The translations under genes were made by a program, and so were the position numbers. Shown here piece by piece: positions 25,993-35,428 of a stretch of 64,000 nt of DNA. Positions within the stretch are counted from its first letter, which is position 1. Each line of letters starts with the position of its first letter. The DNA is taken from contig NZ_BQHW01000021.1 in the NCBI RefSeq assembly GCF_021602025.1, positions 53,554-117,553 of the forward strand, read 5' to 3'. The DNA comes from Pseudomonas ceruminis (GTDB lineage: Bacteria; Pseudomonadota; Gammaproteobacteria; Pseudomonadales; Pseudomonadaceae). Under the pieces are notes generated by a model. That model worked only from the letters and a program-made list of their open reading frames with translations. It made no database searches and was not told the DNA's origin.

Positions 25993-28556
25993 TCAAAACA
26001 AACCACGAGCGATTTCTGAGTTAATTTTATTCAGCTCACTCAAGAAGTCAGTGCTATTATTTACTGAAATTAGTCTATCATAAACCTTTTGCTTGTAGGC
26101 GTTCGTATGGATGCTCGCGTGATTAGGCAGCGTACTACCTGCAGGAAGTTTTACCTTGCTATTAGATGGCAAGAATATTCCATTTTCCGATGTATTAATG
26201 TCGATATCTAATTTATTCATTTTAGTTTGAAGAGCAACCATCCGCACATCTGTAGAGTTAGACATCACAATATGGTGAGCCGAATTCTTGAAAGCAGGCT
26301 CGGACTTGCCTGCCGCAACCATATTTGCTCTGAGAGCTTTAGCATCAGTCGAACATGTCAACCCCCATGGATCGATCCACACCACGGAGTTCATAGCGTA
26401 TTTATAGAGATTAAAACTGCCACTCAGGCCAATTGGATCTTGAGTAATGAAGCGTCCAACTCCAGAGTCGTAGTACCTAAATGTGTTGTAGTGCAAGCCA
26501 GTTTCAGCATCAGAGTACTGGCCTTGGAAACGCAGATTCTGCTCGACTTCATTGATCGTCAGTTGCTCAATCGCCCCCCAAGACCGATACGTCGCCTGCC
26601 AAACAATCTCACCCTCGCTATTGCTCATTTCTAGGGCGTACCGATCTGATCGGTGTGGAAGTAGTAGATCTTCTGCTCTTGTCCCTCCGCCTGATCAACA
26701 CGAGCCAACGGCGCATAGCTGCCCGGCTCGTAGAGATAGAGGATGCTCTGCCCTGGCGTCTCCTCACGCAGCATCCTCAGCCCTTGCCAGAGGAAGCACC
26801 TCTGCTCCGTGATGCCGTTGATCTCGGATTGCTTGGCTACCCGGCGCCCTAGGCTGTCATAGCGATACGCGCCTGTGCTCGCCAACTTGCCGTTGACCAG
26901 CGTCTCCGCCCGAACCAGCCGGTTCTCGCAGTCATAACTAAAGTTTTGCAACTTGCTGTGCCCCGAGCGCTTCTCGATCAGGTTGCCCCACGGGTCGTAC
27001 CGGTACTCCTGATCCCGCCAACGCTTGATGCGGTTGTCTTTGACCTTTTCAAACTGACGCGCATTGAAGTCCAAGCGGTTGGCTGCAGCGTCATAGCGGA
27101 ACTCTTCGCTTCCCACCAACGAGCCGGTATCACGGCTGTGCAACTGGCCGTTGGCTTCGTATTCGTACTTGATCTCCCCGCGTAGCTTGTCCAACGTAGG
27201 CACCAGCTCCCCCGCCGGGTCGTACTGGTAACGGCGGTGAATCGGGTTGTACGCATGCTCCACCAGCAACGACGTATTGATGCCGGGGTTGTGCACTTGC
27301 GACAGCTTGTCGGCGGGTAGCGTTGACGCAAACTGCCAGGCCTTGCGCCCCATCGCGTCGTAACCAAAGCAACTGGTGAGCTTGCCCTGGGTACGGTACA
27401 CCTCGCGGTGCAGGTCATCGCGTTCCATGTCGCTGATGACCTGGCCGTCCAGGTTCAGCTGGTGCAGGTGGCCGCTGCCGTAGTACAGATGATTGACCTT
27501 GCGGCCATCCGGCAGGGTCAGCGTGGTCAGGTTGCTGAGCGGGTCGTACTCATAGTCCAGCGCACCGCTCGGGGTCAGTTCCTGCGTCAGGCGTCCCAGC
27601 AGATCGTAGCGGTAACTCAGCTTTTCATCCGTGATGCCCAACTGTTTACCCAGACTGCTCGGCGTGCGCTGAATACTCAGTAGACGGTCGGCCTCGTCGT
27701 ACTCGAAATCCTGGCGGGCGTCGCGGTTGACCTTGGCCAGCAAGCGGCCAATCGCGTCACGCTCGAACAGCGTATTGCGCTCCGGGCGCTCGCCGTTTTC
27801 GCCATAGCCGATTTCATCCAGGCGCACCAGATTGCCGCCAGCGTCATAGCTGAAGCGCCGGGTCAGGTTGTCCACCCGCACTTCTTCACTCAGGCGGTCC
27901 GAGGCGTCATAGGCAAAGCGGTAGGCCGCGCTGTTTTCGTTGACCAACGCAGTCAGGCGAATCGCTTTGTCGTACTCGTAACGAATCCACTGCCCTTTGG
28001 CATCCTGGCGGCTGCTGGGCAAGCCACGCGAGGTGCGCTGCAGACGCGTGGTCTGGCCTTTGCCGTCGGTGTGGGTCAGCACCTGGCCGAGGGCGTTGTA
28101 GGTAAAGGATTCTGCAGTGCCATCCGGGTGGTGGATACGCAGCACTTCGCCGTCGGGTTTGCGCTCCAGCGTGGTGGTCTGGTTCAGCGCGTCGGTGACG
28201 GCGATCAGGTGTTGCCGCTCATCGTAGCGGTAGTAGGTGCTTTTGCCCGAGCAGTCCTCGAAGCGATCAACCTGAGCGTAGGCGTTCCACCACAGGTACT
28301 TGGACTTGAAGTGGGCATCGATGATGGTATGCGGCAGGCCGTCTTCGCCGTTGAGGTACTCGGTCTTGTGGCCCAGGGGATCGATTTCGGCGATCAGGTT
28401 GCCCTTGCCGTCGTAGCGGGACTTCCAGACGCTGCCATCGGGGAACTGGGTTTCGGTTACCAGCGGGGTGGCGAGGTGGTGCTTGTAGCGGATCGTGCGG
28501 CCCAGGGGGTCGGTTTCTTCGACCAGGCGGCCAAAGTCGTACTTGAGCCTCGAGGC
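25993..28556 (-). pseudogene. N-truncated, frameshifted Rhs with AHH nuclease tip
   Basis: The core begins at about 28556 (LKYDFGRLVEETDPLG) and is almost identical to 30.67-32.69 kb. One base is missing in a G-run near 26630 (TAGGGCG where the intact copy has TAGGGGCG), so the frame shifts just before MSNSEGEIVWQATYRSW; it continues open from 26628 to 25993. The tip after DPIGLSGSFNLYKY...WIDPWG contains NSAHHIVMSN, NGIFLPSN and HASIHTNAYKQKVYDRL, the signature of AHH-family HNH-like nucleases. The tip itself is undamaged, and its immunity gene follows after 13 bases. PAAR and the first half of the core are missing, so it is a silent cassette. Confidence 0.9.
26541..28552. repeat. Rhs core direct repeat, copy A (copy B at 30674-32690)
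   Basis: These two stretches of about 2 kb are nearly identical base for base, in the same orientation, and encode the second half of the Rhs core. Parts of the same core recur at 17.7-19.8, 15.0-16.9 and 12.4-12.5 kb. Such long direct repeats allow homologous recombination that would swap tips or delete the DNA between them. Confidence 0.9.
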
Positions 28557-28805
28557 GATCAAATCAGGCGTAAATGTTGACACCAGGAATAGAATTTAAG
28601 ATGACTTACCATTAGCCATGAAATGATAAATTGTTAAAGAGCCGAGAACGCACGTCATTCTATATCATTGCATATAAACTAAACGATTAGTCAGCAATCC
28701 AACCCCCTAATTACTCCAGCCCACCTAAATGGCCGACGAGGTCGATCTCTTGATGGATCAGCTGCATAGCTCAATTCAGTGCGAACTATGTGGCGGTTCG
28801 CCTCC
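28557..28805. other. Intergenic stretch, nothing recognised
   Basis: About 250 AT-rich bases between the truncated end of an Rhs core copy and the remnant gene at 28806. I see no gene, repeat or clear promoter here. Confidence 0.5.
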
Positions 28806-29343
28806 TCAATTAGCCCATGTAGTCATATCATAATCCGAGACGCTATTGTCGCCAGACAGCATGAAGTCCCAAGCACTGGACGCTTCTAGGCTCATGTCGC
28901 AGCCCTTGCAACCCAAAGATTCACCGCCTATGGGCGCCACAGCACCCAACTGTTTGAACACAACATTTAAATGGCAATACCCCACAGACCACCTTCCTAA
29001 GAAGTACGGATCAACGACTTTGGACCACGCGCATTTATCCCCATAATAGGATTCAGATACATATTATCCTAAACGCAAAGCACGCAGCATTCCGTGCGGC
29101 AATGCTAAAGTCATGCGACCTATAAACGAACTTATCCTTTGGAAAACTTTTAATCGACTGCAATACTGCCTTACTAACTCTGAGGCGCGAACCCACTAAC
29201 TCTTTGGGCGACTTACGGAATACTGTGAAAGGATCCTGTTGAGTAGGCGAAGTCGGAAGCCACTCAAGATCCTTGTAAAAACCTTCGAAATCGCTTTCAA
29301 CAGGCTCTAGGATAATCTTAAATATACTCTCCACATAAACCAC
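28806..29343 (-). pseudogene. Probable frameshifted small gene (immunity-like)
   Basis: Two minus-strand frames follow each other: 29343-29053 (96 residues from GTG, ending AARNAACFAFRIICI and TGA), and a frame without its own start from about 29064 to TGA at 28806 (YYGDKCAWSKVVDPYFLGRW ... LGCKGCDMSLEASSAWDF ... TTWAN). They meet within about 12 bases, and both look like protein, so a small insertion or deletion near 29060 probably split one gene of about 175 residues. Position behind an Rhs module and the AT-rich composition suggest an immunity gene; no family recognised. Confidence 0.5.
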
Positions 29344-29436
29344 TCTACTTTTTCAAATCCGAGGCGCAGCCCATTTTTAAAAAAATTCGACACACCCCAC
29401 TTCATCAATTTACTCATCAACATCAAACATATCACA

Positions 29437-29484
29437 TTCATCTTTCATCTTTCATCTTTCATCTTTCATCTTTCATCTTTCATC
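29437..29484. repeat. Heptanucleotide tandem repeat (TTCATCT)
   Basis: Six full copies of TTCATCT followed by TTCATC, with no mismatch. A seven-base unit changes reading frame with each copy gained or lost. The array is between two immunity-type genes and not inside an obvious complete gene. Confidence 0.95.
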
Positions 29485-29701
29485 GGAGTTACGAAAATCA
29501 CTACGCTGCACTTGTACTTCTCCAATCATAATCATAAATTTTCGTTGCAGCAAAGGCATCTGACTACAATTAAAACCAGCAGCAAGATCGCAACTCCGGG
29601 AAAGAGAAAGCCAGTGCGTGCCCTGAGAGCACATGCTGAAACAACAAAACCAAAAGCGGACCCGAAGCACACTTCTTAAGGCAGCACGTACGGCACGTTC
29701 T
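29485..29701. other. Intergenic stretch downstream of the immunity gene
   Basis: About 220 bases between the heptamer repeat and the immunity gene stop. A 65-codon minus-strand frame here ends inside the repeat and has no gene-like features, so I do not call a gene. Confidence 0.45.
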
Positions 29702-30166
29702 TTAGCGGGCGATTACTACATACATCTTAGTAAGTTGCGCCGTATATTTTTTTGCTCCTGGCATCCTAATAGCTTTAAGATAACCTTCAAGCCCACTGGG
29801 ATTAAAAATCAGAAAGTGTAACTCAATTAAATAAATGTTTAGAAAATTCCGATAGAACGGATGCGTTTCTAAAACAAGATCATCCTCATCCTCTGGATTT
29901 CTACCTTCTTGCTCATCAGCACTGCCGCCGAGCGCCTGAAGTTTCGCACCTACATACTTCCGAATCAGATCAACATTGGACGCGATAGCACCTAGATCCG
30001 CCGGCTCCAAACCAGCAGCATTGAATTTATTGGCATCGTGTTGAAGAACTACATCTGGAATTGCATCAGAATTTACAGGCAGGCGCAGCGATCCAGCTAC
30101 ATCTTCCAGCAAACTTAGGTAAACATCAGCCTCCACCCAAGCACGAACGTTTTCTACACTTACCAT
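29702..30166 (-). CDS. Immunity protein of the intact Rhs LHH nuclease effector
   Basis: A 154-residue acidic cytoplasmic-type protein. Its ATG lies inside the last codon and stop of the Rhs gene (ATGGTAA), so it is translated in step with the toxin it should neutralise. It is homologous to the orphan at 14193-14669, most clearly in the C-terminal YLKAIRMPGAKKYTAQL segment. An acidic stretch (NPEDEDD, about 90-97) could mimic nucleic acid, a common feature of nuclease inhibitors. The role is inferred from position and from that paralogy. Confidence 0.85.
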   Translation of the reverse strand: MVSVENVRAWVEADVYLSLLEDVAGSLRLPVNSDAIPDVVLQHDANKFNAAGLEPADLGAIASNVDLIRKYVGAKLQALGGSADEQEGRNPEDEDDLVLETHPFYRNFLNIYLIELHFLIFNPSGLEGYLKAIRMPGAKKYTAQLTKMYVVIAR

Positions 30167-33100
30167 ATATCAAGCCCTCTAATGATCCGGACCAAGTCAC
30201 TTCCGGCATGCCTGAACGGATCCACTGCTTCGTGTTCCCATGGAGTCAGCGCATCCAGATTTTGAGTTTTATGCACACCATCCCCACCAATCCGCTGCGG
30301 AATATCTCTGTGGTGGAGCTCCATTGAAACATCTTTCGTCTGTGGAAGGCCCGTCCTTCTATTGATCACTTCTACAGTAATCCTAGGTGCCATGCCATCT
30401 GCCATTCTAGCCATATTCGCTGGAGAATATGCCTGAGTGGGCGTTTTCGCCTCCGCTATCCAGTAATTTCTCCTAGCGCTACTCCAACACTCCCACCCCC
30501 ACGGATCAATCCAGGTATTGGGATTAGGCACATAACGATACAGGTTTAATCCGCCATCTATACCTATAGGGTCTTGAGCAACGAAGCGTCCGATCTCAGG
30601 GTCATAGTACCGAAAGGTGTTGTAGTGCAGTCCATTTTCAGCATCAGAGTACTGGCCTTGGAACCGCAGATTCTGCTCGACCTCATTGATCGTCAGTTGC
30701 TCAATCGCCCCCCAAGACCGATACGTCGCCTGCCAAACAATCTCTCCCTCGCTATTGCTCATTTCTAGGGGCGTACCGATCTGATCGGTGTGGAAGTAGT
30801 AGACCTTCTGCTCTTGTCCCTCCGCCTGATCAACACGAGCCAACGGCGCATAGCTACCCGGCTCATAGCAATACAGAATGCTCTGCTCAGGCGTCTCCTC
30901 ACGCAGCATCCTCAGCCCTTGCCAGAGGAAGTGCTTCTGCTCCGTGATGCCGTTGATCTCGGAGTGCTTGGCTACCCGCCGCCCTAGGCTGTCATAGCGA
31001 TACTCGCCTGTGCTCGCCAACTTGCCGTTGACCAGTGTCTCCGCCCGAACCAGCCGGTTCTCGCAGTCATAGCTAAAGGTTTGTAGCTTGCTATGCCCCG
31101 AGCGCTTCTCGATCAGGTTGCCCCAAGGGTCATAGCGATACTCCTGATCCCGCCAACGCTTGATGCGGTTGTCTTGCACCTTCTCAAACTGTCGCGCATT
31201 GAAGTCCAAGCGGTTGGCTGCAGCGTCATAGCGGAACTCTTCGCTTCCCACCAACGAGCCGGTATCACGGCTGTGCAACTGGCCGTTGGCTTCGCATTCG
31301 TACTTGATCTCCCCGCGTAGCTTGTCCAACGTACGCACCAGCTCCCCGGCCGGGTCGTACTCGTAACGGCGGTGAATCGGGTTGTACGCATGCTCCACCA
31401 GCAACGACGTATTGATGCCGGGGTTGTGCACTTGCGACAGCTTGTCGGCGGGTAGCGTTGACGCAAACTGCCACGCCTTGCGCCCCATCGCGTCGTAACC
31501 AAAGCAACTGGTGAGCTTGCCCTGGGTACGGTACACCTCGCGGTGCAGGTCATCGCGTTCCATGTCGCTGATGACCTGGCCGTCCAGGTTCAGCTGGTGT
31601 AGGTGGCCGCTGCCGTAGTACAGATGATTGACCTTGCGGCCATCCGGCAGGGTCAGCGTGGTCAGGTTGCTGAGCGGGTCGTACTCATAGTCCAGCGCAC
31701 CGCTCGGGGTCAGTTCCTGCGTCAGGCGTCCCAGCAGATCGTAGCGGTAACTCAGCTTTTCATCCGTGATGCCCAACTGTTTACCCAGACTGCTCGGCGT
31801 GCGCTGAATACTCAGTAGACGGTCGGCCTCGTCGTACTCGAAATCCTGGCGGGCGTCGCGGTTGACCTTGGCCAGCAAGCGGCCAATCGCGTCACGCTCG
31901 AACAGCGTATTGCGCTCCGGGCGCTCGCCGTTCTCGCCATAGCCGATTTCATCCAGGCGCACCAGATTGCCGCCAGCGTCATAGCTGAAGCGCCGGGTCA
32001 GGTTGTCCACCCGCACTTCTTCACTCAGGCGGTCCGAGGCGTCATAGGCAAAGCGGTACGCCGCGCTGTTTTCGTTGACCAACGCGGTCAGGCGAATCGC
32101 TTTGTCGTACTCGTAACGAATCCACTGCCCTTTGGCATCCTGGCGGCTGCTGGGCAAGCCACGCGAGGTACGCTGCAGACGCGTGGTCTGGCCTTTGCCG
32201 TCGGTGTGGGTCAGTACCTGGCCAAGGGCGTTGTAGGTAAAGGATTCTGCCGTGCCATCCGGGTGGTGGATACGCAGCACTTCGCCGTCGGGTTTGCGCT
32301 CAAGCGTGGTGGTCTGGTTCAGCGCATCGGTGACGGCGATCAGGTGTTGCCGCTCATCGTAGCGGTAGTAGGTGCTTTTGCCCGAGCAGTCCTCGAAGCG
32401 ATCAACCTGAGCGTAGGCGTTCCACCACAGGTACTTGGACTTGAAGTGGGCATCGATGATGGTATGCGGCAGGCCGTCTTCGCCGTTGAGGTACTCGGTC
32501 TTGTGGCCCAGGGGATCGATTTCGGCGATCAGGTTGCCCTTGCCGTCGTAGCGGGACTTCCAGACGCTGCCATCGGGGAACTGGGTTTCGGTTACCAGCG
32601 GGGTGGCGAGGTGGTGCTTGTAGCGGATCGTGCGGCCCAGCGGGTCGGTTTCTTCGACCAGGCGGCCAAAGTCGTCGTACTTGAGCGCCAGGCGATTACC
32701 GTCCGGCAAGGTGAAGCCCACGATGTTGCCGAACGCATCGAAATCCATGCCGTAGCGCTCGCCGCCAAAGTCGCGGCTGGCGACGACGCGGTGGTCTTCG
32801 TTGTAGTGGATCTCCAGCTCGCGGCCCAGTACATCGGTGGCCCAGCTGGTGCGCTGGGCGAAGTCATAGCGGAAATGGGAATGCTCGCCGTCGCTGGTCC
32901 AGTGCTCCACCACCCGGGGCTTGTCGCTTTGGGTTTGCCAGCGGTACTCGCAGATCAGACCAAGGGCGTTGCTGTGGCGGACCATCAGGCCTTCGCCGTA
33001 GGCGAAGCGCCGCGCTGAATCGCCGTTGCGGTTGATGACTTCGTTCAGCTGGCCGTTGTCGTCGTAACGGTAGCGCACCAGGGTTTCCACGGCTTGCTGA

Positions 33101-34320
33101 TCGACGATGCGTTTGACTTCGGTCAGGCGACCGAGGGGGTGCTCGTAATGCAGGTGCACCCGCACACCGCCGGGCGCGCTGATGTCGGTCAGGCGCTGAT
33201 CGGCATCGCGGGTGAACTGCAGGTAGTGGCCCAATGCGTTTTCCAGGCGGTACAGCGGTACGGCGCTGTTGTCGTCCGGTACTTCACCGAAGTAGAAGAA
33301 CACATTGTCCAGAGTCTGCAGCAGGTAGTGGCCACCTACCGTGCGGACCAGGTGGATTTTCTCGTTCGGGTTGTAGATGCTTTCGCCCGGCTCAAGGTCA
33401 ATGAACGGAACGCTGCGCCCCTGGTTGTCGGTGTGATACACGAAGCCGCCGCTGCGGCGCAGGCTTTGCTCCCAAGGCAGCACCCAGCCTTGGCCCAGCA
33501 CGCTGTCGATAGCCAGGTCGCTGGCGTAGAAGCGTGACCACTCGATTGGCATCATCCCGGGCAGGACGAAATCCGTTTCGTTGGCCAGCAATTTGCGGCC
33601 TGTTGTCATATCTACAGGGTTACCAGTGAAACCGCCGATCGCACGTTCTATGGCCGGGCCAACGATGAAGCGGCCGGCAAGGTAGCTGCCCGCGATCGTC
33701 GCGCCGGTCTGCAAGGCACAGGGGCCGGCAGCCTTGAGGCCTGCCTGTAAGCCCAAACGGCCAACCGCAAGTATCGACCGGCCCATTGAAGCCGCGATCA
33801 TCAGCACGTCGACGGTGACACGCAGCCATTCCGGGACTTCTTCGTCCACCGGCAGATAGCGCTGGGTACCGCCGCCGATGAAGACGTTGTTCGAGCCGCC
33901 GGAGATCTTCGCACCGCAGGTGAGCTTGTCGCCTTTGCGCGACGCCGCTACGCCGTTGATGAATACATTCGAAGACCCTTCGGCCACCAGCACCGGTGGT
34001 GGATGCTTGTCGCATTTAGCGGTGCTCAGTTCAGCATGAGCAGCATTGCGATTGTTGATGAAAACATTGGTCGAACAGCCGGCTAACTCGATCTGCCCAG
34101 CCGGTGAGCTGAACATTGACCCGAATTTCTCCCCCATCATTGGCAGCAGGCCTGCGCCCAGGCCAATAGCCGCGCCCAGCAAAAAACCGCCAAGGCCAGC
34201 CGTGCAAATCGTGAAGGCTGCGGCCGTCGCGATCGCCAGCCCAATTACCGCACCGGCAAGAAACCCGGCCAGGGCGCCAGTGTGTTCGATCTCATCACCC
34301 AACCGCGCTGCTTCAAACAT
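30160..34320 (-). CDS. PAAR-Rhs T6SS effector with LHH/HNH-type nuclease tip
   Basis: A 1386-residue effector. Residues about 12-60 hold two Gly/Ala-rich hydrophobic segments of the kind bound by Eag chaperones. About 75-150 is a PAAR domain (GCSTNVFINNR, EGSSNVFINGV, SNNVFIGGG), which caps the VgrG spike. The Rhs cage with many YD repeats follows to DPIGIDGGLNLYRY...WIDPWG, the conserved cleavage region. The last about 110 residues are the toxin: YSPANMARMADG, then MELHHRDIPQR and HKTQNLDALTPWEHEAV, an LHH-type HNH nuclease pattern. I start at ATG 34320, 4 bases after the EagR stop, with AGGA eight bases before it. It is the only complete Rhs here. Confidence 0.95.
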   Translation of the reverse strand: MFEAARLGDEIEHTGALAGFLAGAVIGLAIATAAAFTICTAGLGGFLLGAAIGLGAGLLPMMGEKFGSMFSSPAGQIELAGCSTNVFINNRNAAHAELSTAKCDKHPPPVLVAEGSSNVFINGVAASRKGDKLTCGAKISGGSNNVFIGGGTQRYLPVDEEVPEWLRVTVDVLMIAASMGRSILAVGRLGLQAGLKAAGPCALQTGATIAGSYLAGRFIVGPAIERAIGGFTGNPVDMTTGRKLLANETDFVLPGMMPIEWSRFYASDLAIDSVLGQGWVLPWEQSLRRSGGFVYHTDNQGRSVPFIDLEPGESIYNPNEKIHLVRTVGGHYLLQTLDNVFFYFGEVPDDNSAVPLYRLENALGHYLQFTRDADQRLTDISAPGGVRVHLHYEHPLGRLTEVKRIVDQQAVETLVRYRYDDNGQLNEVINRNGDSARRFAYGEGLMVRHSNALGLICEYRWQTQSDKPRVVEHWTSDGEHSHFRYDFAQRTSWATDVLGRELEIHYNEDHRVVASRDFGGERYGMDFDAFGNIVGFTLPDGNRLALKYDDFGRLVEETDPLGRTIRYKHHLATPLVTETQFPDGSVWKSRYDGKGNLIAEIDPLGHKTEYLNGEDGLPHTIIDAHFKSKYLWWNAYAQVDRFEDCSGKSTYYRYDERQHLIAVTDALNQTTTLERKPDGEVLRIHHPDGTAESFTYNALGQVLTHTDGKGQTTRLQRTSRGLPSSRQDAKGQWIRYEYDKAIRLTALVNENSAAYRFAYDASDRLSEEVRVDNLTRRFSYDAGGNLVRLDEIGYGENGERPERNTLFERDAIGRLLAKVNRDARQDFEYDEADRLLSIQRTPSSLGKQLGITDEKLSYRYDLLGRLTQELTPSGALDYEYDPLSNLTTLTLPDGRKVNHLYYGSGHLHQLNLDGQVISDMERDDLHREVYRTQGKLTSCFGYDAMGRKAWQFASTLPADKLSQVHNPGINTSLLVEHAYNPIHRRYEYDPAGELVRTLDKLRGEIKYECEANGQLHSRDTGSLVGSEEFRYDAAANRLDFNARQFEKVQDNRIKRWRDQEYRYDPWGNLIEKRSGHSKLQTFSYDCENRLVRAETLVNGKLASTGEYRYDSLGRRVAKHSEINGITEQKHFLWQGLRMLREETPEQSILYCYEPGSYAPLARVDQAEGQEQKVYYFHTDQIGTPLEMSNSEGEIVWQATYRSWGAIEQLTINEVEQNLRFQGQYSDAENGLHYNTFRYYDPEIGRFVAQDPIGIDGGLNLYRYVPNPNTWIDPWGWECWSSARRNYWIAEAKTPTQAYSPANMARMADGMAPRITVEVINRRTGLPQTKDVSMELHHRDIPQRIGGDGVHKTQNLDALTPWEHEAVDPFRHAGSDLVRIIRGLDIW
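30674..32690. repeat. Rhs core direct repeat, copy B (copy A at 26541-28552)
   Basis: This is the second-half core of the intact Rhs gene and serves as the reference copy for the truncated Rhs genes to the left. Differences from copy A are scattered single bases plus the missing G that breaks copy A near 26630. Confidence 0.9.
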
Positions 34321-34324
34321 GAGC

Positions 34325-34792
34325 TCAGTCCTGAGTAGCGTTTTCGGACGATGCCGTTGCATCCTGGCGCGGCTGGAAGCTGCTCAGAAGCTCAAGCCAG
34401 CGTTCATTCTGCTTGCCGCTGAAATCCTTCTGGCTGGTGGTGGAGAACACCAGGATTCGGCCTGGGGCGACTTCAAAAGCGGCCTGGCGCTGATACACAG
34501 GGCGGCCTTCGTTCATGTAGTAGGCTTCGATCTGCAGCCCTGGAAGGGGTTGGCTGGAGGACAACTGCGCAGGCGTTTTGCTGAGCACGGTGTACCCGCG
34601 CAGCTTGGTGGCGATCAGTTTCACCTGGCGATCGATATACGCCGTGAGGTCTTCTGCAGGTAACAAGTTGTCACGCGAAAGGGTGATATTGAGTGGTGCT
34701 GGGACATTGTTGCCCAGGATGAACATATTCACCGTTCGGTCCTGAAAGCCTTCCGGCAACGAGATAGATCCTTCCTGAAGCTGATAGTCCAT
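34325..34792 (-). CDS. EagR-type Rhs chaperone (DUF1795/DcrB-like)
   Basis: A 155-residue cytoplasmic protein of the DUF1795/DcrB family: opening ISLPEGFQDRTVNMF, central YIDRQVKLIATKLRGY, and strand QAAFEVAPGRILVFSTTS. Proteins of this family (EagR) bind and shield the hydrophobic N-terminal segments of PAAR-Rhs effectors until they are loaded on VgrG. The stop lies 4 bases before the Rhs start and the gene follows vgrG and one accessory gene, as expected for that role. Confidence 0.9.
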   Translation of the reverse strand: MDYQLQEGSISLPEGFQDRTVNMFILGNNVPAPLNITLSRDNLLPAEDLTAYIDRQVKLIATKLRGYTVLSKTPAQLSSSQPLPGLQIEAYYMNEGRPVYQRQAAFEVAPGRILVFSTTSQKDFSGKQNERWLELLSSFQPRQDATASSENATQD

Positions 34793-34830
34793 TGGTTTTC
34801 AAATTCCATTAAGCGAAAAAATTGGTGGGC

Positions 34831-35418
34831 TTACTGTGCCGTTATGTCGGCGAGCATGGCATCGAACGCGACCAACCAGTCGGCCAGCCGCTCCTTGTCG
34901 GGGTCTATGAGCGTGGACACCTCGAACCATTGGCGAGACAGTTCGTCGCCGCTGCTGATGATCGCGCACACGGTGCGCCCATGGCGGCGCTCCTGCCCAA
35001 CCGTGAACAGGTAATCCAGTGCAATCGCCGCGTGCCCCGCCAGCAAGCCCTCAGCCTCGCGCACCAGGGTCATCCCGACATGAAGATCACGCAGATTCTT
35101 CACATAGCCCTCAACCGCTTTTGCGAGGGGCAGGCCCTGAGGGGCGATTCTGCGGCGCGCGCTGAAGGTTACTTCGCAACCGGCGAATTCCAGGGTGGTG
35201 TCAATTTCGCGAAATCCAAAACCCTTTGGCACGCGCATATTGAGCCCTGCGATCTGGAACGCGTTCTGACCGACGTCCAGAGGTAATACAGGAACCGGAA
35301 CAGGCATCTTGCTCATGGCTTCAGCAGCCACTCGCTCCTCCTCGGCCTGCTGCCGAGCGAGTGCCTCGGCAGCATCGCGCTTTTGAGAGAGTCTGTCGTA
35401 GATGCTGGTGGTGGCCAT
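34831..35418 (-). CDS. T6SS accessory protein between VgrG and EagR (possible DcrB-fold)
   Basis: A 195-residue protein. Residues 1-45 are a charged, Ala/Glu-rich helix (SQKRDAAEALARQQAEEERV). The remainder (from LNMRVPKGFGFREID) has the strand and helix order of the DcrB-like chaperone that follows it: a strand CEVTFSARRRI, helix AKAVEGYVKNLRDL, strand IALDYLFTVGQ. It may be a second, diverged chaperone or adaptor for loading Rhs. ATG at 35418 has AAGG upstream, 10 bases after the vgrG stop. The relation to DcrB is inference from pattern. Confidence 0.75.
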   Translation of the reverse strand: MATTSIYDRLSQKRDAAEALARQQAEEERVAAEAMSKMPVPVPVLPLDVGQNAFQIAGLNMRVPKGFGFREIDTTLEFAGCEVTFSARRRIAPQGLPLAKAVEGYVKNLRDLHVGMTLVREAEGLLAGHAAIALDYLFTVGQERRHGRTVCAIISSGDELSRQWFEVSTLIDPDKERLADWLVAFDAMLADITAQ

Positions 35419-35428
35419 TGGCTGCGCC

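Noticed and set aside
29437-29484. CRISPR-like array
   Set aside because: The seven-base units are contiguous without spacers, so it is a simple tandem repeat.
29473-29670. 65-codon minus-strand frame next to the heptamer repeat
   Set aside because: Ends inside the tandem repeat and has no ribosome site or recognisable features.
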